A DNA stretch of 64,000 nt from a bacterium (lineage in GTDB: Bacteria; Patescibacteriota; Gracilibacteria; BD1-5; UBA6164). Each line of letters begins with the position of its first letter. Position 1 is the stretch's first letter. The DNA is taken from the NCBI GenBank assembly GCA_024635475.1, contig JAGXIW010000003.1, forward strand, positions 1-64,000. Reading direction: 5' to 3'. Positions 25,934-38,705 of the stretch are shown here, in pieces. The notes below the pieces were generated by a model that was not told where the DNA came from, ran no database searches, and saw nothing but the letters and a program-made list of their open reading frames with translations. The translations under genes and the position numbers were made by a program.

Positions 25934-26094
25934 TGAAAAATTACAACAAAAAAAGAAAAATCCTTTTTGATAACACTTTGTTAGATAAAATAGTTAATTC
26001 TATAATTATAACGGAACAGGAAAAGCTTAATTTTTTGAAATATCTAGCCTATCTAACAAGTACAGAAAAAAAGGAATTATCTCTATTGATTTAA
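25934..26094 (+). CDS. Small hypothetical protein
   Basis: MKNYNKKRKILFDNTLLDKIVNSIIITEQEKLNFLKYLAYLTSTEKKELSLLI; alternative upstream start at 25885. Confidence 0.45.
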
Positions 26095-26100
26095 GAAATT

Positions 26101-26139
26101 ATAAAAAGCTTGATTAAAAATTTAATCAAGCTTTTTATA
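26101..26139. terminator. Rho-independent-like hairpin aaaaagcttgattaaaaatttaatcaagcttttt
   Basis: Perfect long stem with T tract. Confidence 0.85.
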
Positions 26140-26164
26140 ATATTAAGAAAAAAATGGACTAATT

Positions 26165-26253
26165 GTCATTCTGAGCCTAAGCGAAGAATCCCTTAAACAA
26201 TGTTTTGTGCATTTATTAAGGTTAAAGGGATACTTCGTTTCTCTCAGTATGAC
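26165..26253. repeat. 89-bp palindromic element, second copy
   Basis: gtcattctgagcctaagcgaagaatcccttaaacaatg...ttaaagggatacttcgtttctctcagtatgac; near match to 10227-10315. Confidence 0.85.
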
Positions 26254-26375
26254 AGATAAAAATTATAAATTTCTTTTATACTTTATTTTTAAAACGATAT
26301 CCCAAAAAAACTTGAATTTTTACAAAAAAACATACAATGTTATAGATAAAAAAATATCCTATAAAAATATTTATT

Positions 26376-27554
26376 ATGAAAGCAGTTATATTGGCAGCTT
26401 GAGAATGATCTAGACTTAGACCATTTACTGATACCACTCCAAAACCACTTATCAAGATTTTTTGAAAACCTATTATTGAATATACTTTGGATTCATTGAG
26501 CCAGTATGTAGATGAATTTATAATAGTCGTAAAATATAAACAATCTTTGTTTAGGAATCTCTATAAAGATAAATATAAAGATGTTAAAATAACATATATA
26601 GAACAGTGAGAGGAAAAATGAACTTGAGCAGCAATAAAAAACTTAAATATAAAATGAGATTTTTTGATTTTAAATTGAGATAGTATTTTTGATGATAAAG
26701 ATTTACTTAGATTATATAAACTAGACTGATATGGTTGTCTGGTTAAAAAAGTTACCAATCCTGAAAGATACTGAATTTTTAAATTAAACAAAAAAGATGA
26801 AGTTGTAGCAATTGTAGAAAAACCTGAAAATTATGTATGAGATTTGGCTAGTTTATGAGTTTATAAAGTAAATGATAAAATAATAACTTATTTAAATGAA
26901 GTAAGTCCATCAAAAAGATGAGAAATAGAAATTACAGACTCTCTAAACTTATTTATAAAGAATTTTTCTTTTAGATTAAAAAAAATAAAGTGAGAATTTA
27001 TTGATATATCTTATCCTTGGGACATACTTGGAGCCAATTATTATTTTTTAAATACTATAATAAATTCAGCTTTTGAATGAATTGTAGAAGAAAATGTTAA
27101 AATAAAATGAATTGTAAAACTAGCAAAATGAGCAATACTAAAATCATGAACTTATATAGAATGAAATGTATGTATATGAGAAAATACTATTGTATGACCA
27201 AATGTTTATATAAGATGAAATACTGTAATATGAGATAATTGTAAAATATGAAATGCTTGTGAAATTAAAAATAGTTCTATTTGAGATAATACAAATGTAG
27301 CTCATCTAAGTTATATCTGAGATTCTGTTATTTGAAATAATGTAAATGTGTGAGGTTGATTTATAAGTGCTAACCTAAGACATGATAATAAAAATATACA
27401 AATTCCTATTAAATGAATTTTAACTCAAAGTTGACTTAGAAAATTTTGATGTATAATTGGCGACAATGCGAAGTTATGAATAAATACATCCACTTATCCT
27501 TGAAGAATTATTGAAACTTGAGCATTTACAATGCCTTCGGAAATTATTAAATAA
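26376..27554 (+). CDS. Sugar-phosphate nucleotidyltransferase with left-handed beta-helix repeats (GlmU-like)
   Basis: [36 protein letters not shown]; hexapeptide-like repeats IGENTIVGPNVYIRGNTVIGDNCKIG. Confidence 0.88.
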
Positions 27555-27564
27555 TACAAAAACT

Positions 27565-28734
27565 GTGAAAAAATCCTCGTTTATAAAATATTTCTCTTTA
27601 TTAATAATATTATTAATTGCTTGACTCTCTTTTTTTACTACATTTTGAGCTAGTATCTTTATGCAAGATGTAAAATTGGTATATAAGTTATCAAATAACA
27701 TCTATATTAATTCAGAAACATTAAATAAAGGCCTTTTTGTTTATAAAAGTAGTACAGACATAAGTGATGCATATTTTCAATCATCATGTGAAACTGAAAC
27801 AAAATATATTACTAAAAAAGATGACTTATATTTATTTGAATTATCTGTAATAGATAAAAATTGTTCAAATGATATTTTCTTTTTAAAATCAAAAATATGA
27901 ATTTTAAATGAAACAAAATTAAATCTAGTTTCTGATTCTGAAATTTATGCTTTACTACTTGATTACTCTTCAAAAGACTTAAATAATATATTAAATTCTG
28001 CAAACAAAAAATCTAGTGGATTGAAGATTTTTACTACTTATAAAAATAATGTACTTAATGATAAATATAATTTTTCAAATAAAAAAAGAATTTATGAAGA
28101 ACTTATTTATAAATGAAATATGATAAAAACAATTTTAGAAAAAAGAGAGTTAAAATATTCTATTCCAGTACTTTGATATGAATTACCAACAAAAAATCCT
28201 ATAAAATTTCCTAATGCTTGAAGACCTTATAGAGCCTGATTAACTGATTGAATTCATCATTCTTGGGATATTGATGCTCCTTTTTGAACAAAAGTTGTAG
28301 CACTTGATGATGGAATAATCATTAGAATTGTAAAAAATTGGGATAAAACAGACTTATCAAATTTAAGAAAATCAAAAAATTTAACAAAAGAGGATAAAAT
28401 GAGAAATTTAGATATATATAGATGAAATCAAATATGGATAAAAACTATGAAATGAGAACTTGTTATGTATGCTCATCTTGATAAAGTGGTAGATTCACTT
28501 AAAGAATGAATAATAGTAAGTAAATGAGATTATATAGGTAATATATGAGTTACTTGAGTTCCTGAAGAATGATACAATGATTACCATCTTGATTTCTCGG
28601 TTTCAGAAAATCCTTATAATCTATGAAAAGTATGAAGTTATGATATAGTTGATTATATGTCTTGGCCATGGAAATTTAAATGAAAATCAAAAGACTATAT
28701 TCTTGAAAATCAAAATGATATTTTTGGGAAATAA
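27565..28734 (+). CDS. M23/LytM-type peptidase-domain protein with N-terminal TM
   Basis: GIHHSWDIDAPFGTKVVALDDGIIIRI...VMYAHLDKV...NDYHLDFSV; GTG start chosen upstream of track ATG 27661. Confidence 0.75.
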
Positions 28735-28740
28735 CAAGAG

Positions 28741-29418
28741 CTAAACTCTCCAATCAATTTCTTTTTTACCAAGTTTTTTTAATATTTCGTTTGTCTTACT
28801 AAAAGGTTTGCTTCAAAAAAATCAATTATAAGCTGAAAATGGTGAAGGATGAGCTGATTCAATCACAAAATGCTTAGTAGTATCTATTAAGCTTTTTTTA
28901 TTTTTTGCAAAGTTTCACCACAATATAAATACAATTCAAGTCTTTTTATCTGAAATAGTTTTAATAACTTTGTCTGTAAAAGTCTCCCATCAAATTTTGC
29001 TATGACTTGCTGGAAGTCCAGATTTTACAGTCAATATTGCATTAAGCATAAAAACTCACTCTCTCGTCCATTTTTCTAGATTTCAACTATTTGGAATTTC
29101 TAATCAGATATCCTCTTTAAGTTCCTTAAATATATTTTTAAGTGATGGAGGTAATTTTATAGAATCTTCTACTGAAAAACAAAGTCAGTGTGCTTGAGAC
29201 GGACGATGATATGGATCTTGACCAAGTAAAACTACTTCAATTTTATCAAATGAAGTGTAATTAAAAGCATTAAATATATTTGATAGAGTTGGATAAATTG
29301 TAGTTCATGATTCTATATCTGAATCAATTTGTTTTTTAATTTCTTTAAAATAATCTTTCTCAAATTCACTTTTTAGCACTTCTAGCCAGGAATTATCCAT
29401 TTTTATTTCTTGAGTCAT
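28741..29418 (-). CDS. ung: Uracil-DNA glycosylase
   Basis: [33 protein letters not shown]-type; [16 protein letters not shown]. Confidence 0.95.
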
Positions 29419-29435
29419 AATTTGTGTTAAAAATT

Positions 29436-29467
29436 AAAAAACTTATATTTTAAAATATAAGTTTTTT
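29436..29467. terminator. Hairpin aaaaaacttatattttaaaatataagtttttt
   Basis: Perfect palindrome with T tract between ung and prs. Confidence 0.8.
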
Positions 29468-29487
29468 AATGATTTTTACAAGTTTTA

Positions 29488-30381
29488 TTATACTACTTTC
29501 TCTATTAATTCTTGTATACTCAATATTTTCATATTTAATACATCCTTTGCTCTGTTTATATTTTCTGGGATTGTATCTGTAACCGTTAAGTTATCCAATT
29601 TTTCTGAAAGTCTTATATGTGAATTATTTGGAAAAACTCAATGTGTTGCAAATGCTCATACACTTTTTGCTCATAATTCCCTCAATTTATCTGCAGTTTG
29701 AATTATTGTACCTCAAGTTTGAATTAAATCATCTAATATTATTGTATCTTTTCATTTTGGATTTCATTCTTTTACTGAAATTATTCTTTTATCTCAATCT
29801 CTTACTTTTGAACAAACAATTGTATCATAATCTTTAAAATCTCTTCAAAATCTTTTATAAGCTCATTCATCAGGAAATACTATACTTTTTCATTCTATTT
29901 CATTTTTCAATAAATTCATAGCTGTATGAGTTTCTGTATTTACTTTATGAGAATCAAATAAAAATCTTTCAACCAAAGCATGTATATCAAATATATGAAT
30001 TGATGTTTTTCATTCTCTTCAAGATGGAATATTACTTATTATATCAGCAAAATATCTTGCTGTCGCTATTTGTCATTTTGTATCAATTCTTTCCATAGTT
30101 CAAACTGGAAAATATGGTAAAATTATTCTAACTTTATTTGCACAATAATCTATAATTCACTTAATTGCAGCATAATTTAGAAATAAATCTTCAGGGCGAG
30201 AAAAATCTCATATATAAGTTACTTCTTTATGCTCAATTACTTCTTTAACTTTATTAATAAATATATTTGGCCAAGTATCAGGAAACTTATCGAAACTTAC
30301 ATTAGCATGATTTAAATTTTTTTCTTTTGATATCTTTTCTCATAGATAATTAAAATTTGGATGTGTTACTATTGTATTCAT
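29488..30381 (-). CDS. prs: Ribose-phosphate pyrophosphokinase-like
   Basis: YFPVGTMERIDTKGQIATARYFADI; IFPDEGAYKRFG; KDTIILDDLIQTGGTIIQTADKLRELGAKSVGAFATHGVF. Confidence 0.88.
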
Positions 30382-30398
30382 AATCAAGTAATTAAATA

Positions 30399-31388
30399 TT
30401 AAGAATAAGAAAGCAAGGTATCAATTTTGTATCAATCTAATTTTCTTCTTGATTCTAAAAGAGTAAGTTCTTTTTCATCTAAAGATATAACAAATGATAG
30501 ATTATTTACAACTCATCCTAAACTTTCTACTAAATCAATCGCTGCTTTTATTGTTCATCCTGTTGCCAATAAATCATCTATTAATGATACTTTTTGTAAT
30601 TTTTCTATACTTCATTCTTGAATTTCTAAATTATCTTTTCAGTATTCTAATCAGTAAGAAACTCATTTTGTAATTCAAGGAAGTTTTCATTTTTTTCTAA
30701 GCATTACAAAAGGGATTCACAATTCTTTTGCAACCAAGCTTCAAAATATAAATCCTCTTGCATCAAGTCACCCAATTACATCAGAATCAGTACAATTTTT
30801 AGCCATTTCTTTTACTGCAAATTTTAAAGATTCTTTTGATTTCAACATTGGAGAAATATCTTTGAAATTGATTCAGGCTTTTGGAAATCATTCATAATTT
30901 TCAATGTAATCTCATAAATCAATTTGTGGTTTATACAATTCTTTTCTTGCATCAAATTTCAGAGTATTTCTTTTTATTATCTGACTTAAATCCATAGTTG
31001 GATCGCTGTAATTTAACACTGCTTTTACTAAATCACTTGTTATTTCTTGAACATCTTCGATTTTTACATTTTCTCTTGAGTACCTATTCCTTAATCATTG
31101 AATTTTACTGTTCCATTTTCAAGTTAAAATTGCTAATTTACTTGAATTAATTTCAGTTTTTTCTGAATCTGTATTAATATCTATTCATAATTCTTCACAA
31201 ACTGAAAGTATGTTTATTATTACATCTCAAGCCTCTTTATACATCTCTTCATTATCTCAATTCAAATTTGCTTCAATTAATTCTCCAACTTCTTGTGTAA
31301 CTTTATTTAGTACATCATCTAGACTTATATGTGAATAAGTTTCTATACTTTTATATTCGCTCATTTGTTCATTTAATCTTGTTTTCAT
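30399..31388 (-). CDS. Fusion of MazG-like NTP pyrophosphohydrolase domain and adenine phosphoribosyltransferase
   Basis: N-term QEVGELIEANLNGDNEEMYKEAGDVIINI; C-term [63 protein letters not shown]. Confidence 0.85.
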
Positions 31389-31417
31389 AGTTTTTTAAAT
31401 TAAAAAGTAAATAATTA

Positions 31418-31726
31418 TTAAGGAATTTGAAATTTAATTGTTGTAGTTCAAGTATAATCTTCATTGTATCAAGGAAAATCACTTGTAACTTTTATATCTT
31501 GATATCCTAATCAGTTTAATAAATCTCTGATTTTTTCATCAGCATCAGTGCATGTATCAGCTTTAAGAGTAATATCAATTTTCTTTTTAAAAGCGGCTAC
31601 TGATTTAAGTATTTCACTTTCAAGTGCATTTCTTGTCTTTTCGCTTACTTCATTTTGTAAAGCTTTTAATCTATCTTCTGGAGACATTTTTTCAATCATT
31701 TCTGATGCTTCTTTTGCATTTAACAT
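31418..31726 (-). CDS. Small hypothetical protein
   Basis: 103 aa with two internal UGA=Gly; MLNAKEASEMIEKMSPEDRLKALQNEV... Confidence 0.65.
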
Positions 31727-31886
31727 ATTTCTTTAAATTAGATAATAAATGTAAGCCTAATATAATCTCTTTTTGAAAAAATAATTTTAAATGATACATT
31801 TGTAACAATATTATTTGTATATTTTTATATTTTGTTTATAATAAGAGATATAGTACTTAATATATTTTTGTAACTGTTTGTAACTT

Positions 31887-32621
31887 ATGAAAAACTTTAT
31901 ACCACTTTTAGAGTGAATTTGATTACCAAAAAACTCAGCAATAATTTATCTTGCATTACTCGATCAATGAAAATCGACAATAACAGAGATAACAAACTAC
32001 ACATCCCTTCATAGAGTTCAGATTTATAGATTGCTACCATTTTTGCTTGAATCTTGATTTGTGATATTGTCTAAAAGTTGAAAAAGAAAATATTATTATC
32101 CAAGCTCCCCAGACAAGATAAACGAAGCCTATAAAGAAATGCAAGATAGAAATAAATGAAGTATTTGAAAACTACTTGATATCTATTGAAACTTAAATAA
32201 AAAACCAATAGTTACATACAATGAATGAAAAAAATGAATTACTCATGTATTCAATGATATAATTGATTCATCAAAAAAATGAGATACATTCTTTCGTATC
32301 ACTTCAGAAACTGATGTAGAAAAGATAAATAATGAGTATCTTCCAAAAGATTATAGAGAAAAAAGAGATAAAAAAGATTTGGAAAGATATGTAATTATGT
32401 CTTCAAATGCAGCCAAAATAAAAAGACCTAGACTTGAAAGAGAAATAAAAGTAATTCCTGAAAACTCTGTAGAATTTAAAGATAATGTCCTTATGTCTAT
32501 TTATGCAAACAAAATTGCTTTTATTGATTTCAATACTGAAACCTCTATAATAATAGAAAATAAAGATATAGCCGATTTCCAGAAAAAGATTTTTAAACTT
32601 CTTTATAAAAATCTTAAATAA
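31887..32621 (+). CDS. TrmB-family-like transcriptional regulator (winged HTH)
   Basis: MKNFIPLLEGIGLPKNSAIIYLALLDQGKSTITEITNYTSLHRVQIYRLLPFLLESGFV. Confidence 0.75.
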
Positions 32622-32665
32622 CTTTTGATTTTAGAGATTAATTTTTATAATAAATAAAAAACTTT

Positions 32666-32786
32666 GTCATTCCCGCGAAGGTGGGAATCTTCCTTATATT
32701 GTATCTAATTTCTAAATTCTAGATTATTTTATATTTCAATATTTTTTTAATATAAGGTAGATTATCGGACTAAATCCGATAATGAC
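32666..32786. repeat. Composite palindromic element (gtcattcccgcgaaggtgggaatc ... gattatcggactaaatccgataatgac)
   Basis: Two hairpins bounded by GTCATT/AATGAC ends in intergenic space. Confidence 0.7.
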
Positions 32787-32830
32787 AATTACTTTAATCT
32801 TTAATCTTTATTCTTTAGTCTAAATCACTT

Positions 32831-33661
32831 ATGCAAATCCTATGAATTCCTTTAAATAAGTTATCTTATAAAGATTTTTTTACAGATATAACTCGTCTTG
32901 AAAAAAAATCTATTATATTTACTCCAAATCCAGAGATAATCTTAAAAACTTTGGAAGATGAGGAATTTAAAAAAATGATATTAAAAGCTGATTATCTATT
33001 ACCCGATTGAACTTGACTATTTATTGCATTCCAAATTATAGATTTAAAGAAAAAATACACAAATTCTTTAGTCTCTAATCTTTTGTCTTTTATCTTTCTT
33101 CCTTATTTTATATTTAATGTTATATTTAGAAAAAAATACATTTATGCAAGATATGGAGACAAAATCTGCTGAAGTGATTTAACTCTGGATTTATTAAAAT
33201 TTGCAAATAAAGATAATATAAAAATCACAATTATTGATTTATATAATCCAAATGATGAACAAAAAGTAGCTAGTCAAAAAATATTTACAGATAGATTAAA
33301 ACAAGTTTATACAAATTTAAACTTTGACTATATAATCTATGATGAATCAAAAAAAGGAGAAATAATAGAAAAAATTAAAAACAGCGAGAGTAAAATACTT
33401 TTTTCTACTCTCGGTATGAAAAATCAAGAAAAATCTATAATTGATATAATGGAAATTTGTGATAATATCAAAATAGGAACTTGAATTTGATCAAGTTTTG
33501 ATTATATAATATGATTCCAAAAAAGGGCTCCAAAGATATGGAGATACTTATGATTAGAGTGGATGTATAGACTAATTACTTGACCTAAAAAAATAAATAG
33601 ATTAAAAAGACTTTACAGAGCTATATTTGTTTTTGTATATAAAATAGTATTTTATAAATAA
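32831..33661 (+). CDS. WecG/TagA/CpsF-family glycosyltransferase
   Basis: MQILGIPLNKLSYKDFF...IIFTPNPEIIL...ADYLLPDGTGLFIAF...FSTLGMKNQEK...[29 protein letters not shown]. Confidence 0.9.
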
Positions 33662-33747
33662 GTCAAGCTATATTGATGAAATAAAATTTGTATTTTATCA
33701 CATTTATATATAATTTAATTTACTATTTATATTTTAATATATTTTTT

Positions 33748-34275
33748 ATGAAAAGAATCTGAAATGGAGCCTTTACTCTTATAGAATTATTAGTTGTAAT
33801 TACAATTATAGGTATACTTGCTACTTGATGAGTTACTGTGTTTACTAGTCAAATTCAAAAATCTAGAGATACAAATAGAATCAAGGATTTACAAGTTTGA
33901 ATAAGTTCTGTAGAACAATATTATTGAGATGAATCTAGTTATCCTGATACTATTTCAACTTGAACTGTTTTACCATATATACCATCAATTCCAAGCGATC
34001 CAAAACATTGACAAACTTCAGCAAAATATGGATCATGAGCTACAGCATCATGATCTACTCTTGATTATCAATATTGAGTTTTTGCTGACGATATGACTGG
34101 AGTATCAAAACAAAAATATGAAGTAAATTGTGCATTTGAAAATAAATGAAATGTTGATAATAAAGCTGGCGAGGATAAATGAAGTGATAATGCAAGATTT
34201 GAAATGTGAATATATTGAAGTGGATGAAAATTGAATGTATGATCTACATCATCTTGATCTTGGATAGCTAATTAA
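33748..34275 (+). CDS. Type II/IV pseudopilin
   Basis: GAFTLIELLVVITIIGILATGG prepilin motif. Confidence 0.92.
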
Positions 34276-34284
34276 TAAACAAAT

Positions 34285-34320
34285 AAAAATCTCTAGAAAT
34301 AAATTTCTAGAGATTTTTTT
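34285..34320. terminator. Hairpin aaaaatctctagaaataaatttctagagattttttt
   Basis: Perfect inverted repeat with T tract. Confidence 0.85.
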
Positions 34321-34332
34321 AATATGTTTTTA

Positions 34333-34605
34333 TTAACCAACTGTAACAAAAGTATTTACATAAATTCTTCCATCATACTTTTTACTTTTCTTTTGGAAAA
34401 ATCTTACAGTTCATTCTTTTGTAGCAAATAAAGTAAAATCATGTCACTCCGAAACTCATTCTCATGGCCAAAATTTATTACCTTTTTGTCTAATAATTAT
34501 ATTTCAAGCTATCGCTTTTTGTCATCCATATATTTTTACTCCAAGTCTTTTGGCTTGGGAATCTCTACCGTTGGTTGTAGATCATTGAGCTTTCTTGTGA
34601 GCCAT
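34333..34605 (-). CDS. rpmA: 50S ribosomal protein L27
   Basis: [29 protein letters not shown]. Confidence 0.96.
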
Positions 34606-34650
34606 AATTTTAAGTATTAAATAGTAAGTATTAAATAAATTTTTAGTTTT

Positions 34651-35079
<429 letters not shown>

Positions 35080-35194
35080 TATATTATATTTAACAATTAA
35101 AATTATTTTCTCGTGTATTTTCAGTAATTGCTAACTTACTCCCGAGTAAAATGTAAAATACAAATCTTATCGTTTTTTTACATTTTTTTTATTT

Positions 35195-35620
35195 TTATTT
35201 TTTAGCTTTAGGCCTTTTAGCTCCATAAAGACTTCTTCATTGGTTTCTATTTTTTACTCATTCACAATCTAAAAGTCATCTAACTATATGGTATCTTACT
35301 CAAGGTAAATCTTTAACTCTTCATCCTCTTATATTAACAACAGAATGTTCTTGAAGGTTATGTCATTCTCAACCTATATAAGCATTTACTTCATATCAGT
35401 TAGTAAGTCTTACTTTAGCTACTTTTCTAAGAGCCGAATTAGGTTTCTTAGGAGTCATTGTAGTAACTTTTGTACAAACTCATCTTTTTAAAGGATTTCC
35501 TCTTTTAGAAGTATTTATAACTCAAGCAATTGAATTTTTAGTAACTTGTAAAGCTGGAGCTTTACTTTTTACTACTTTATCTTGTCTGCTTTTTTTAACT
35601 AATTGATTAATAGTAGGCAT
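35195..35620 (-). CDS. rpsL: 30S ribosomal protein S12
   Basis: MPTINQLVKKSR...[23 protein letters not shown]...GRVKDLPGVRYHIVRG. Confidence 0.97.
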
Positions 35621-35627
35621 TTTAATA

Positions 35628-35712
35628 TAATTAATAATTAATAATTAATAATTAATAATTAATAATGATTACAAAAATTATTCATTGTTCATTATTAATT
35701 ATTCATTGTTCA
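35628..35712. repeat. AT-rich intergenic repeat (attaataattaat...ttattcattgttcattattaatt)
   Basis: Recurs in several r-protein intergenic gaps (36936, 38632, 39100, 39557). Confidence 0.75.
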
Positions 35713-36105
35713 CTAACGTTTAGACCATTGTGTTGCTTTTCTAGCTTTATGTAACCCAGGTTTCTTTCTTTCTACAACTCTTGAATCTCTAGTCAAAAGT
35801 CAAGCTGATTTTAAAATCTTTTTGAAAGTCTCTTCTTTTCAAGCTAAAATTCTAGATAATCCATGTCTTATAGCTTGAGCTTGAGCTGATATTCAAGATC
35901 AACTAACTTCAACTTCAAAGAAAAAATTATCTTTAGCTTTGCATAACTTTAAAGGAGAAAAAACTGTATCAAACAAATCTTTTCTAGTTATATATTCCCC
36001 TACATTTTTTCAATTTACAGTAGAGTCTTTATTTCACTCAAAAAGTCTAACCTGAGCTGTTGCTGTTTTTCTTTTTCAAACAGAAAATATATATTTATCA
36101 CTCAT
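35713..36105 (-). CDS. rpsI: 30S ribosomal protein S9
   Basis: SVGKRKTATAQVRL; SGQAQAIRHG-type; RDSRVVERKKPGLHKARKATQWSKR. Confidence 0.95.
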
Positions 36106-36124
36106 AAAAATAATACTTATTAAA

Positions 36125-36556
36125 TTATAATTTTAATTCCTGTGGATTTTGAGCTCCAAACTTATGTTCAACTCAAGTAACTAATTTTAATCTAGAAATC
36201 ATGTCTGCTCTAAGTTTATTTTTTGGTAGCATTCAACTTACAGCTAATTCTAGTGCTTTAGTCGGTTTTTTTTCTAATAAATCAGTCAAATTTGCTTCTT
36301 TTAATCATCCTAAAAACCCCGAATGAGTATAATACATTTTATCATTCATTTTATTTCAAGTTACATTAAATTGATCACAATTTAATACAATAACATAGTC
36401 TCAATTATCAACATAAGTTGCAAAATTAACTTTGTTTTTTCATCTAAGAATAACAGCTATTTTAGTTGCTAATCTACCAAGAGTTTGTCATTTAGCATCA
36501 ACAACATACCATTTTCTTTCTATCGTTTCTAATTGTTTTGGGTTAATTGTTTTCAT
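36125..36556 (-). CDS. rplM: 50S ribosomal protein L13
   Basis: [33 protein letters not shown]. Confidence 0.95.
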
Positions 36557-36575
36557 TTAAAACATTCTTAAAAAA

Positions 36576-36935
36576 CTAAACTAATTCAAGTAATACTACT
36601 TTAGCATTATCTCCATCTCTATATTTTATTGGAGTAATTCTTGTAAAACCAGAAGTTTTACCCTTACATTTTGGGGCTATATTTTTAAATAATTCTACAG
36701 ATGATTCTTTTGTATAAACATAAGTCATAATCTGTCTAATAGCATTCATCTCATCTTTATTATTAGCTACATTAATAAGTTTATCAATCATAGGAACTAT
36801 AAACTTAGCTTTTTTTTCAGTAGTTTTTATAGCTTTATGTAAAAAGAAATTTGTAACTAAACTTCTCTCCATAGCTTTTCTCTGTTGAAAATCTTTTCAA
36901 TTAAATTTAAGATTTTTTCTACATCTATGTCTCAT
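36576..36935 (-). CDS. rplQ: 50S ribosomal protein L17
   Basis: MRHRCRKNLKFNGKDFQQRKAMERSLVTNFFLH. Confidence 0.93.
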
Positions 36936-36970
36936 AACAATTAATAATTAGTAATTAATAATTAACAATT
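36936..36970. repeat. AT-rich intergenic repeat copy
   Basis: caattaataattagtaattaataattaacaatt. Confidence 0.6.
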
Positions 36971-36991
36971 TGGATATACTCCAAATTATTT

Positions 36992-37972
36992 TTACTCATC
37001 TCAAAGTAATTTCAATCATCTTTCCCATAAAGAATCTTTTATTTCTGTCATAGCTTTCTTTCCAAATCATTTTATAGAAGATAACTTAGTTTCAGTACAT
37101 TTTGTTAATTGTTCAACAGAAAGTATACTTCAATTAATAAGTGCATTTAAAGTTCTTGGAGAAAGTCACATAATTTCAATTGGAGTATATGTTTCTTTTT
37201 CTAATTCTTCTTTTATTTCTTTCTTTTCTTTATTTATTAGATCTTTTACACTTCATATAAAATGTCATTCAACTTGTAATGCCTCCTCATTAAATATCGA
37301 GTAATATGAAGTTAACATATCTCAAGAAAATTTAAGTGCATCTACTGGAGAAATTATAGAATTAGTTGTAATAACCAATTCTAAAGAATCTAAATTTAGA
37401 ATGTTTCAAAATCTTGTACTTTGTATATCGTATTTTACATTTAATACTGGAGAAAAATTTGCATCTATATATAATACATCTAAATCAGTTTCTCTTTCTT
37501 TTAAATCTTCTATACTCAAGTATCCAATTCATTTTTCAACTCTTATTTCTATATCTAGAGCTAATCAATCTTTATCTATTTTTGTTATATACAAATCTTT
37601 GTTTACTATTTCAATTCATGCACTAGTTTTTATGTCAGCAGCAGTTACTACTCATGCTTTATTTTTTGTCAATTTCAACCATTCAATTCATGCATCTTTT
37701 TTTTCTATTATAAGATCTTTGAAATTCAACATTATGTCAATTATACTATCATTTATTCATGGAATTGTAGTATATTCGTGACTTATTCATTTAATTTTTA
37801 TTCATGTAACTTTAGTTCAAGGAATGCTAGATAACAAAACTCTTCTTAAGGAATTTCATATAGTTATACCATATCATCTTGGTAACGGTCCTATAACAAA
37901 CTTAGAAGAATTTATTCCAACTTCTTGTTCTAAAATTTTAGGTACTCAAATTTCTTTGTGTATGATATGCAT
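36992..37972 (-). CDS. rpoA: DNA-directed RNA polymerase alpha subunit
   Basis: [28 protein letters not shown]; C-terminal SPRTLNALINGSILSVEQL. Confidence 0.96.
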
Positions 37973-38003
37973 GTTTTTTAGAATTATAAAAATAAAAAGC
38001 TCA

Positions 38004-38627
38004 TTATTTAGAATAGAATTCTATGATTTTTTGTATATCAATAATTTGATCAAAGTCTTGTTTTTCAGGAATAGACTTAACTGTAATTTTTAAATTTTTT
38101 GGATCAACATCTATCCAATTAAAAATAGAAACTTTTCATTTATTTTGTTTAGAAAACTCATCTAATTCTTCTAATAAAGATTTATAAAGAGGGCTTTCTT
38201 TTAATTTATCTCTTAACTCTATAACATCACCTACTTTCAAAGCAATTGAAGGAATATCAATTTTTACTCAATTTAATTTAAAATGAGCATGACCTACAAA
38301 TTGTCTTGATTGCATTCTAGTTCTTGCGAAATTTGCTCTATAAACAACATTATCAATTCTAAGTTCCAACATTTTCAACATTTTTTCTCATGTTGTTCAT
38401 TCTAAATTACTTTTTGTAGCTTTTGTATAATAAGAGAAAAATTGTTTTTCAGATAATCAAAACATTCTTTTTGCTAATTGTTTTTTTCTAAGCTGAACTC
38501 AATATTCACTTGTTTTTCTAGATCTCAATAATGATCTTTTAGATTTATCTAAATCATATTTTTCAGTTCAAAATAGATTTATACCTTCTCTTCTACATAG
38601 TTTTTTCTTTGGTCAAGTATAATGCAT
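38004..38627 (-). CDS. rpsD: 30S ribosomal protein S4
   Basis: [19 protein letters not shown]...[40 protein letters not shown]. Confidence 0.95.
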
Positions 38628-38631
38628 AAAT

Positions 38632-38703
38632 TAAAATTAATAATTAATAATTAATAATTAATATCTAATGAAAAAAATTTCATTATAATTATTCATTGTT
38701 TAT
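38632..38703. repeat. AT-rich intergenic repeat copy
   Basis: attaataattaataattaataattaat ... attattcattgttt. Confidence 0.65.
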
Positions 38704-38705
38704 TT

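Noticed and set aside
35628-35712. CRISPR-like repeat array
   Set aside because: Short AT-rich simple repeat without regular repeat-spacer periodicity and no cas genes nearby.
37401-38093. Plus-strand ORFs over rpoA/rpsD
   Set aside because: Antisense shadows; the minus strand encodes clear rpoA and rpsD.
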